Source of the DNA: Nitrospira defluvii
GTDB taxonomy: Bacteria > Nitrospirota > Nitrospiria > Nitrospirales > Nitrospiraceae
Assembly: GCA_016199015.1 (NCBI GenBank)
Contig: JACQHN010000230.1
Location: forward strand, 1 to 9,699
DNA length: 9,699 nucleotides
Reading direction: 5' to 3'
Part shown: positions 1 through 5,803 of the stretch, one piece after another
Layout: every line of letters starts with the position of its first letter
Position numbering within the stretch: the stretch's first letter is position 1
Made by a program: the position numbers and the translations under genes
Notes under the pieces: model-generated
The model's input: the letters and a program-made list of their open reading frames with translations, nothing else
Told to the model about the DNA's origin: nothing
Database searches by the model: none

Positions 1-95
1 CCAACTGCCTCATCATTTGCCGTCATGCGCAGCTTGTTGGGATCACACGGTTGGGCAGGCATCCAAAGGGCTGGGCCCATTGCTGAGGCGGCTGC

Positions 96-124
96 TTGAA
101 GCCTCCATTGTGAAGAGGGATAAT
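96..124 (+). promoter_or_regulatory. Candidate sigma-70-type promoter for the kinase/regulator operon
   Basis: A TTGAAG element (96-101) and a GATAAT element (119-124) are separated by exactly 17 bases. They match the sigma-70 consensus at 4 of 6 and 5 of 6 positions. Transcription would begin near 130-132, only a few bases before the preferred ATG at 134, so the message would be leaderless or nearly so. The only purine-rich stretch upstream (AAGAGG, 113-118) lies 15 bases from that ATG, too far for a normal Shine-Dalgarno sequence, which fits this reading. It is inferred from sequence alone. Confidence 0.42.
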
Positions 125-133
125 GGCCCTTCG

Positions 134-1300
134 ATGACACAGCCCTCCCACAGATTGCTGCTGCTCACCATTGTCGTTCTGGGAATCGGACTGTTTTCCC
201 TGGATCTCTACCTTCCGCTGGGTATTGGCAACGGTGTGCTGTACGGCGGGCTGGTCGTGCTCTCCTTGGCCTTTCCGGACCGAAAGGTCCCTCTCATTGT
301 GGCCGGCGGCTGTTCGGTACTCGCCCTATCGGATGTGTTCCTGGGTGTGACCTTGCCCAACGTTCCGCTCTGGATGGGGATCAGCAACCGGCTGTTCAGT
401 CTCACGGCGATCTGGGTGCCGGTCGTCTACTTTCTTCAGCGCCGAAAAATTGAAGAGGCGCTCCGCCAGGCCCATGACGAGCTTGAGGTCCGTGTCCATG
501 AACGCACTCGCGAACTGGCGTTGGCGAACCAGTCGCTGGTTGAAGAGATCGGAGAGCGAATGGAGACGGAGCGATCGCTCCGGGAAAGTGAAGCCTCATT
601 GAAGGCGAGCCAGGAGGAGTTACAACGAAGTCGCGAAGAACTCAGGGCGCTGGCAGGCCAACTCCTGACGGCACAAGAAGAGGAACGTCGCCGCATTGCG
701 CGCGATCTGCATGATGACGTGAACCAACGGTTGGCCATGTTAGCGATGGATCTGCGGCGGATTGAAAAGCACGAGATGGGCGACCTTGCGTCAATTATGC
801 GCATGGTGCGGTCGATCACCGGTCGATTGACGATGGTCTCGGACGATGTGCGGCAACTGGCCTACCGCTTCCATCCCTCCATCTTGGATGATCTGGGGCT
901 CACGAAAGCTGTCCGCCGGTTGGTGGATGATTTTTCAGCCAGTACGGGGCTCCAGGCGGTGTATGTTCATCGTGATCCTGTGAGTCCTGTGCCGACCGAT
1001 CTTGCGACCTGCGTCTACCGAATTGCGCAGGAAAGTTTGAGCAATGTCGCTCGGCATGCCCAGGCTTCCGAGGTCGAAGTGGAATTGATCTGTGACGAGG
1101 GGATGATCAGCCTCTCGATCCGCGACAACGGTATTGGGTTTGATCCTCTGCAGGCCTCACAGGCGCGGGAGCGTCTCGGTTTACTGAGCATGAAGGAACG
1201 GTTGCGGCTGGTGCAGGGAACATTGGATGTGATGACCGCGCCGGGACGCGGGACGCATGTCGAGGTACATGTACCATTTCCAGGGAGTGCGCATGTCTAA
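134..1300 (+). CDS. Membrane-bound sensor histidine kinase, NarX/DegS (HisKA_3) type
   Basis: Sensor kinase of a two-component system, acting at the cytoplasmic membrane and phosphorylating the regulator encoded directly downstream. From the ATG at 134 the protein has 388 residues. Four hydrophobic segments lie at about 8-30, 33-47, 52-71 and 87-102, with no obvious periplasmic domain, so it may sense the membrane or an internal signal. A long charged coiled coil (about 105-186) leads to the HisKA_3 phosphoacceptor motif with LHDDV (His193). The HATPase_c domain follows: N-box with Asn304, G1 box DNGIGFD (331-337), GLLSMKER near 349 and GRGT at 371-374. The open frame extends upstream to a TTG at 17, but that extension looks non-coding and lacks motifs. 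The stop overlaps the next start by 8 nt, implying translational coupling. The signal sensed is unknown. Confidence 0.93.
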   Translation: MTQPSHRLLLLTIVVLGIGLFSLDLYLPLGIGNGVLYGGLVVLSLAFPDRKVPLIVAGGCSVLALSDVFLGVTLPNVPLWMGISNRLFSLTAIWVPVVYFLQRRKIEEALRQAHDELEVRVHERTRELALANQSLVEEIGERMETERSLRESEASLKASQEELQRSREELRALAGQLLTAQEEERRRIARDLHDDVNQRLAMLAMDLRRIEKHEMGDLASIMRMVRSITGRLTMVSDDVRQLAYRFHPSILDDLGLTKAVRRLVDDFSASTGLQAVYVHRDPVSPVPTDLATCVYRIAQESLSNVARHAQASEVEVELICDEGMISLSIRDNGIGFDPLQASQARERLGLLSMKERLRLVQGTLDVMTAPGRGTHVEVHVPFPGSAHV

Positions 1301-1937
1301 ACCGCGCGTGCTGTTGGCTGACGATCATTCACTGGTGCTCGAAGGGTTTCGTCGCATCCTCGAAGATCAATGCGATCTGGTGGGAATGGTCGAGGATGGG
1401 CGGGCGCTCCTTGAGGCGGCGCAGCGAGTGCACCCCGATATTGTGATCCTGGACGTGTCGATGCCGTTGCTGAACGGCATCGATGCGGCGACGCAACTCA
1501 AAAAACTTCAGCCCTCGACTAAGGTCATCTTCGTCACCATGCATGCCGATGCAGACTATGTCCGGTCGGCGTTTGAAGCCGGAGCGTCGGGCTATTTGCT
1601 CAAGCGGTCTGCAGTCGACGAATTGGAGCAGGCCATTCGGGCGGTGTGGGCGGGGCATACGTATATCACGCCCCTGATCGCAAAGGAGCTGATCGATGTG
1701 TTGCTGGCGGCGGGGCCGGGTCAGCCGCAACAGAGAAAATCCCTCACGTTTCGCCAGCGCGAGGTGTTGCAATTGTTGGCCGAAGGCCGGACGGTCAAAG
1801 ACATCGCGGTTCGGCTCAAGATTTCGACGCGAACCGTCGAATTTCATAAAGCTCAACTCATGGAACAGCTCAGCCTGCGCACCACCGCGGAGCTGATCAA
1901 ATACGCGCTGACGCATGGGTTTCTGGCCCCTTCCTAA
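1293..1937 (+). CDS. NarL/FixJ-family response regulator (REC + LuxR-type HTH)
   Basis: Cytoplasmic DNA-binding response regulator, the cognate partner of the upstream kinase by position. It has 214 residues, normal for the family. The receiver domain (about 4-120) has acidic residues Asp10/Asp11, phosphoacceptor Asp54 in ILDVSMP, Thr82 and Lys104. The C-terminal LuxR-type helix-turn-helix (about 151-205) carries the hallmark LTFRQREVLQLLAEG and the recognition-helix region STRTVEFHK. The ATG at 1293 is chosen over an in-frame ATG at 1257 because AGGGAG (1282-1287) lies five bases before it and the family N-terminus starts there. It overlaps the kinase stop by 8 nt, so the pair is one translationally coupled operon. 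Its target genes cannot be read from this window. Confidence 0.95.
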   Translation: MSKPRVLLADDHSLVLEGFRRILEDQCDLVGMVEDGRALLEAAQRVHPDIVILDVSMPLLNGIDAATQLKKLQPSTKVIFVTMHADADYVRSAFEAGASGYLLKRSAVDELEQAIRAVWAGHTYITPLIAKELIDVLLAAGPGQPQQRKSLTFRQREVLQLLAEGRTVKDIAVRLKISTRTVEFHKAQLMEQLSLRTTAELIKYALTHGFLAPS

Positions 1938-2217
1938 CCCCTTTCCCCGCAGGGTCGACGAACGACAACCATGCCTGTCTGAACATTCAGCAGTCACGTC
2001 GCTTGTAGGCACTACTCTCACCGACTGCGGCCTTCAGGATATCACTTTGTTTTCAACGGCTTGATCGATTCTCGGCGGAGTTGCGACGATTCTTGCCCGC
2101 CTCTGGACCTCGTAATCTTCTGTCCGAGACTGTCAGATTTTACGAGTTCCGCATTCTGGCGAGGTGCCCTATAAGAGATCTGCGGATGCAGCCAGCCGAG
2201 GTGAGGTAGAGGGACAT

Positions 2218-2463
2218 GTGCACGTTGTAGACGAAAACGAGGCGGGTGAAGACCCGAACCGATTCTTCGGTCGCCCTGTATTGTTCCACTGCACGGGGTG
2301 CGAACGAGTAAAAATTGCGGGAAGGGATGGTGCATCTCAGGAGCCCTGGCAGGAGGAATCGGCCGCGTTACGATTGCAGGAGCTCGACCCCAATGAGGTC
2401 TGGTGGTTTCACACGCGCTGCGAGAACTGTGAGGTGGTGAAAACCACACCGCTAGTCATCTAA
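2218..2463 (+). CDS. Small CxxC/CxxC protein of unknown function (putative zinc ribbon)
   Basis: Unrecognised 81-residue protein. It has two paired-cysteine knuckles, CTGC (Cys25/Cys28) and CENC (Cys68/Cys71), each within an aromatic/His context (FHCTGC and WWFHTRCENC). This is typical of a small metal-binding or rubredoxin/zinc-ribbon fold. The 39-residue spacer is Glu/Gln-rich. The start is uncertain: GTG at 2218 is preferred because AGAGGG (2208-2213) lies four bases before it, whereas the more upstream in-frame GTG at 2164 has a poorer site. The symmetric knuckles argue for a real gene, but it lies in a region of less clear coding character. The antisense frame across it shows no family signature. 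Confidence 0.55.
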   Translation: MHVVDENEAGEDPNRFFGRPVLFHCTGCERVKIAGRDGASQEPWQEESAALRLQELDPNEVWWFHTRCENCEVVKTTPLVI

Positions 2464-2595
2464 CCCACGCATGTCCTTTTAAACATTCTTCCTTCAAGCG
2501 CTTTCTCAGACCCCGCCCGGGTTTCTTCTGGCTACCTGCCTCCGTTTAAGCGTCCCGAATGACGCATGCCTCCCATGGCATCGTGGCATCCTGAC

Positions 2596-2609
2596 CTAAA
2601 TCGATTTAG
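2596..2609. promoter_or_regulatory. Perfect 14-bp palindrome, candidate operator upstream of the ZIP gene
   Basis: CTAAATCGATTTAG reads identically on both strands. It sits in the 233-bp intergenic gap, 87 bases before the ZIP transporter start, in an AT-rich patch within GC-rich DNA. The symmetry fits a dimeric repressor site, and a metal-responsive regulator would be a natural guess next to a metal transporter. I cannot assign it to a known box, and no matching regulator gene is in the window. Confidence 0.4.
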
Positions 2610-2696
2610 CCGCCTGCGCTGATTTCCGTCCATCGTTGGCGCGAATACATCACTCTGATCTTTCTTCCCCGCCGGGCGTTCTGATAGAACTCTTGC

Positions 2697-3449
2697 ATGC
2701 TGGAGTTGGTTGGACTGGGCGCAATTGCCGGTGTGATTCCGGTCTATCTCGGGATTCTTGCCGCATTGTTGCTCGGCAAGGTGCTGCCGCGTTCCTGGGA
2801 AGGCGTGCTCATTGGCGTGGCGACCGGCATATTGGTGTACCTCTTTTTCGATCTCATGCACGAGGCGACCGAGCAGACAGGCGCACGTGATCCGGTCTCG
2901 TGGGTGGTGTTTCTGGGCAGCCTCGGGGGCAGTTTCGTCGGATTAGTCGCGTTGGAATCCAGCCAGGTGTTCGGAGGTCGCCCTGGGAGCCGGGTCCTGT
3001 CGCTGCCCTACATGATTGCGGTGGGGATGGGGCTGCACAATCTCGGGGAGGGCCTCGCCATCGGCGCCAGTTACGCCAGCGGTGAGTATACGCTCAGCGC
3101 ATTGTTGGTGGCCGGCTTTGGCCTGCATAACGGCACCGAGGGATTCGGTATTGTGGGCGCGGCAGGAAAAACGCCGATCTCGTGGCGTGATGTGTTTCTG
3201 CTGGGACTGATCGCCGGGGTTCCTACCTGTGTCGGAACCTTTCTCAGCGGTCAGGGCTTGTCCCCATACTTCTCCATCTGCTTTTACACGCTGGCGGCGG
3301 GTTCGCTGCTGTATGTGATTCTTTCTCTCACCGTCATGGCATACACGGCGACGCGGCGCTTGCAGGTGGCCGTGGGCATGTTTGTCGGGATCAGCCTCAT
3401 GTTTGTCACCGCCATGGTGCTTACCCTGGTCAGCAGTATTCGAAGCTGA
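2697..3449 (+). CDS. ZIP-family divalent metal transporter
   Basis: Inner-membrane protein of the ZIP (zinc/iron permease, ZupT/GufA-like) family, expected to import divalent metal such as Zn2+ or Fe2+. It has 250 residues with about eight hydrophobic segments, normal for bacterial ZIPs. The helix-4 metal-site motif is HNLGEG (His114, Asn115, Glu118). The helix-5 motif is HNGTEG (His144, Asn145, Glu148), a second HNxxEG instead of the usual HExxH-type signature. FDLMHE at 51-56 adds possible ligands. An in-frame stop at 2685-2687 makes ATG 2697 the first possible start. No convincing Shine-Dalgarno precedes it, so initiation may be weak or leaderless. Metal specificity cannot be inferred. Confidence 0.9.
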   Translation: MLELVGLGAIAGVIPVYLGILAALLLGKVLPRSWEGVLIGVATGILVYLFFDLMHEATEQTGARDPVSWVVFLGSLGGSFVGLVALESSQVFGGRPGSRVLSLPYMIAVGMGLHNLGEGLAIGASYASGEYTLSALLVAGFGLHNGTEGFGIVGAAGKTPISWRDVFLLGLIAGVPTCVGTFLSGQGLSPYFSICFYTLAAGSLLYVILSLTVMAYTATRRLQVAVGMFVGISLMFVTAMVLTLVSSIRS

Positions 3450-3551
3450 CGGATTTCTTTCATCTGGCTTTCTTCTCCAGCGCGTCTCGTCCGTGCAGCG
3501 TATTCATCATAAGGTGACGGGTGTGCCGCCGGCTCTCGCGGCGTGCGGGGT

Positions 3552-3572
3552 GTCACAAACACCCGATGTGAC
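3552..3572. promoter_or_regulatory. Inverted repeat GTCACA-N9-TGTGAC upstream of the DHS-like promoter
   Basis: GTCACA (3552-3557) and its exact reverse complement TGTGAC (3567-3572) are separated by nine bases, centred about 70 bp before the predicted transcription start of the DHS-like gene. The half-sites resemble those of CRP/FNR-family sites but in the opposite orientation (TCACA first). It could be an activator site or chance. Confidence 0.25.
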
Positions 3573-3595
3573 CGCGGTGGCTCCTCGGGCTTGAA

Positions 3596-3625
3596 TTGAC
3601 CCCGCGACGGTCGGTTGTGTATAAA
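3596..3625 (+). promoter_or_regulatory. Sigma-70-type promoter of the DHS-like operon
   Basis: TTGACC (3596-3601) and TATAAA (3620-3625) match the -35 and -10 consensus at 5 of 6 positions each, with an 18-base spacer. The predicted start near 3632 leaves a leader of about 40 nt ending in the strong Shine-Dalgarno GGGAGG (3658-3663), eight bases before ATG 3672. This is the best promoter in the window and probably drives at least the DHS-like gene and the overlapping thioredoxin-fold gene. Confidence 0.68.
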
Positions 3626-3671
3626 ATGAGCTCCCTAGTCGGAAGGTTGATTTTTTCGGGAGGTTCTCATC

Positions 3672-4775
3672 ATGGCAGGACGGGAGTTTCACGACGGTGC
3701 CACGGATGGTTTGGAGGCCCTAGAGCCTCTCGATCCCGAGAAGATTCATTCTTTTTCGGAACTGCTGGAAGCGATGCGAAAGACGGCGTTCGGCGGGCGG
3801 CGGCTCGGTGAGGCCTACGAAACACTCGCGGCCATGATCGATGATGCCGATTGTAAGGTCGTGTTGACGCTCTCGGGCGCGATGACCATTGCGAAGATGG
3901 GCAAGATCATCAGCACGATGATCGATCGTGGCATGGTACACGCGATCGTCTCGACCGGCGCGCTGGTCGCGCATGGCTTGAGCGAATCGGTGGGCAAGCT
4001 CCACTACCGTCACGACGCCTCCCACAGCGACGAAGAGTTATTTCGGAAAGGTTACAATCGTGTGTACGACACCCTCGAAATGGAGTCCAATCTCAATTAT
4101 GTCGAGCATGTCGTCTCACTGACATTAAAGCGCATCAATTCCGACCAACCCCTGTCTTCGTGCCTCTTGACTCGGGAGCTGGGCAAGACGTTGACGGACG
4201 AGTTCGAAGGCCCCGGCATTCTCAAGAGTGCCTATCTGAAAAACGTGCCGGTCTATATCCCCGCATTCACCGATTCCGAGATGGGCCTCGATGTGGGCAC
4301 ATGGGCCATGGGCAAACATATCGATCGGGCTCGCAGCCAAACCAAGGAGGGCGGGGATCTTGCGGTCTTGCGTGCCCTGCATCAGACTTGCCCGGTCTTT
4401 AATCCCTATCTCGACCTGAATCACTATGCGGAAGAAATATTGGGCTCCAAGCGGCTGGGCATTTTCACGATCGGCGGCGGGGTTCCTCGCAATTGGGCCC
4501 AACAGGTGGCGCCCTACATTGAGATCAGCAATGCGCGCCTTGGGCTCAACGTGCAACCGCCACGTTTCCACTATGGAGTCCGGATCTGTCCTGAACCAGA
4601 TTACTGGGGAGGGTTGAGCGGGTGCACCTATCAAGAAGGTATCTCATGGGGCAAGTTCGTGCCGCCGGCCGAAGGAGGACGTTTCGCCGAGGTCCTCAGC
4701 GATGCGACGCTTGTGTGGCCCCTGCTCATGGTGGGATTGTTGGAACGAAGCCGTGCCAAGAGTGCCTCGGCATGA
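3672..4775 (+). CDS. Deoxyhypusine-synthase-like protein (possible homospermidine synthase)
   Basis: Member of the deoxyhypusine synthase (DHS) family, 367 residues, close to the eukaryotic length. True DHS is NAD-dependent and moves an aminobutyl group from spermidine to a lysine of eIF5A. Bacteria lack eIF5A, so another polyamine reaction, such as homospermidine formation, is the likely role; that is inference. The catalytic lysine is kept in SWGK (Lys328), with Glu322 and Trp326 in the equivalent of the PDEAVSWGK region. The Gly-rich GIFTIGGGV segment (263-271) is present. However, the His-His after GGGV in true DHS is replaced here by PRNW (272-275), so the active-site His (His288 in human, from memory) is missing. 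The start is supported by GGGAGG at 3658-3663. The stop overlaps the next start as ATGA. Arginine decarboxylase and agmatinase lie downstream, supporting a polyamine role. Confidence 0.92.
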   Translation: MAGREFHDGATDGLEALEPLDPEKIHSFSELLEAMRKTAFGGRRLGEAYETLAAMIDDADCKVVLTLSGAMTIAKMGKIISTMIDRGMVHAIVSTGALVAHGLSESVGKLHYRHDASHSDEELFRKGYNRVYDTLEMESNLNYVEHVVSLTLKRINSDQPLSSCLLTRELGKTLTDEFEGPGILKSAYLKNVPVYIPAFTDSEMGLDVGTWAMGKHIDRARSQTKEGGDLAVLRALHQTCPVFNPYLDLNHYAEEILGSKRLGIFTIGGGVPRNWAQQVAPYIEISNARLGLNVQPPRFHYGVRICPEPDYWGGLSGCTYQEGISWGKFVPPAEGGRFAEVLSDATLVWPLLMVGLLERSRAKSASA

Positions 4776-5416
4776 CCGCCTGGTTGTTGCGGGGCGCCGC
4801 GCCGTTCACCCTTCTGCTGCTCATGGCCGGTGCCGCGGTGGCTGCGAGTGTGCCGGCGGTCGACAGTCGGATGCGGGGCAAGGTGGATGCGCCTGTGACG
4901 ATGATCGAATATTCAGATTTCACCTGCGGCTATTGCCTCAAGTTTTTCAAGGAAACCTGGCCCAAGATTCAGGCGCGTTATGTCGACACCGGCAAGGTGC
5001 GGTTCCTCTACAAGGATTATCCTCGCGCCGATCAAGGCCCTGGGCTCACGGCCGCCCTTGCGGCTCGTTGTGCCGGGGACCAGGGGACGTACTGGCCGAT
5101 GCACGATCGCCTATTTTCCGCCGACGGACGGTTGGATGCGGACAGCTATACGCAACATGCCAAAGCGATCGGTCTCAATCAGGCGACATTCCGGCAATGT
5201 TTGCGTGATGCCCCGCATGTGCAGGCGATCTTTCGAGATCGGGATGAAGCGAACTCCTGGGGGTTCCACGGGACGCCCGGCTTTGTTCTGATGCGCACGA
5301 CGCAGCAGCCGACTACCAAAGATCCGGCCATTGCGATTCCCGGCGCCTTTCCGTTCGAGGCCTTCGAGGAAGAAATCGAGAAGCTGCTCTCGCCGCCAGG
5401 TGTGAAACAAAAATAA
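4772..5416 (+). CDS. Exported DsbA-like thioredoxin-fold protein
   Basis: Predicted thiol-disulfide protein of the DsbA/thioredoxin_4 family, 214 residues, working outside the cytoplasmic membrane. Residues 1-25 form a signal peptide (Arg7, hydrophobic core PFTLLLLMAGAAV, AVAA-S cleavage-like end). The mature part begins with a strand and the redox motif CGYC (Cys52-Cys55), preceded by EYSDFT. The cis-proline loop is GTPGF (Pro169). Two further cysteines, Cys100 and Cys143, could form a structural disulfide. ATG 4772 overlaps the upstream stop as ATGA, and it gives a clean signal peptide; the open frame upstream of it lies over the preceding gene in another frame. CGYC proteins of this type can be oxidases, isomerases or reductases, and the sequence does not decide which. 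Coupling to a cytoplasmic polyamine-type enzyme is odd. Confidence 0.9.
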   Translation: MTAWLLRGAAPFTLLLLMAGAAVAASVPAVDSRMRGKVDAPVTMIEYSDFTCGYCLKFFKETWPKIQARYVDTGKVRFLYKDYPRADQGPGLTAALAARCAGDQGTYWPMHDRLFSADGRLDADSYTQHAKAIGLNQATFRQCLRDAPHVQAIFRDRDEANSWGFHGTPGFVLMRTTQQPTTKDPAIAIPGAFPFEAFEEEIEKLLSPPGVKQK

Positions 5417-5496
5417 TGCGTCTCACGCACAGAGGTTCCGCATGATCGGGATCGTGACTAGAACCATCGTTTAGCCAGGAAAGAGGAAACCGCACT

Positions 5497-5775
5497 ATGG
5501 GGTTGAAACAAGCCTTTTGGTCTGTGCCTGCGAAGGCAGGGGAGCCGGATCTGTGGGTCTGCATGTCTTGTTTGAATGAGGCGTTTTGCCAGAAGGTTCC
5601 CATGCCTGATTGTCCGATGTGCCACGGGGTCTCGACCTACGAAGCGTTCAGCTTGGCTGCGGTTCAGGATTGGGGGACCGAAGACTTGATCGCCAAGGCG
5701 GTGGCAGCTCAACGTGCTGAAGAGGCGCTTCGCGCCGCTGCCCAGGCCACGCCTCCCATGGAATCAGTACAATAA
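5497..5775 (+). CDS. Small zinc-ribbon-like protein of unknown function
   Basis: Unrecognised 92-residue protein. The first half has paired cysteines CMSC (Cys22/Cys25) and CPMC (Cys39/Cys42), plus Cys31, giving a zinc-ribbon-like arrangement over 21 residues. The C-terminal half (about 61-85) is an Ala/Glu-rich amphipathic helix, then a Pro-containing tail. ATG 5497 is preceded by GAGG (5483-5486) at ten bases within a purine-rich run. It follows the DsbA-like gene by 80 nt and ends 28 nt before the preferred start of the aldehyde dehydrogenase, so co-transcription is likely. It could be a small regulatory or assembly factor. No function is assigned. Confidence 0.75.
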   Translation: MGLKQAFWSVPAKAGEPDLWVCMSCLNEAFCQKVPMPDCPMCHGVSTYEAFSLAAVQDWGTEDLIAKAVAAQRAEEALRAAAQATPPMESVQ

Positions 5776-5803
5776 CGATTCTCCCTCCCCTGGAGTTAGT
5801 CCG

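Noticed and set aside
1329..2021. 230-codon minus-strand frame opposite the response regulator
   Set aside because: It is the complement of a textbook receiver + LuxR gene, with no domain signature or ribosome site.
2111..2144. CGTAATCT...AGATTTTACG stem after the response regulator
   Set aside because: Pairing needs a 2-nt bulge and a 16-nt loop and is not followed by a T tract; too weak to call a terminator.
2147..2175. Promoter with TATAAG (2170-2175) before the small CxxC gene
   Set aside because: The -10 match is good but the -35 at the right distance (TTCCGC) matches only two of six positions.
2042..2449. 135-codon minus-strand frame opposite the small CxxC protein
   Set aside because: Pro/Arg/His-rich with no motif; the + strand frame with paired CxxC knuckles is the better gene.
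2512..2530. ACCC-CGCCC-GGGT hairpin followed by TTCTTCT, possible terminator of the small CxxC gene
   Set aside because: The stem has only four pairs and the tail is interrupted by C, so it is below the level I would annotate.
3525..3542. GCCGC...GCGGC hairpin after the ZIP gene as terminator
   Set aside because: Five-pair stem with no T tract behind it.
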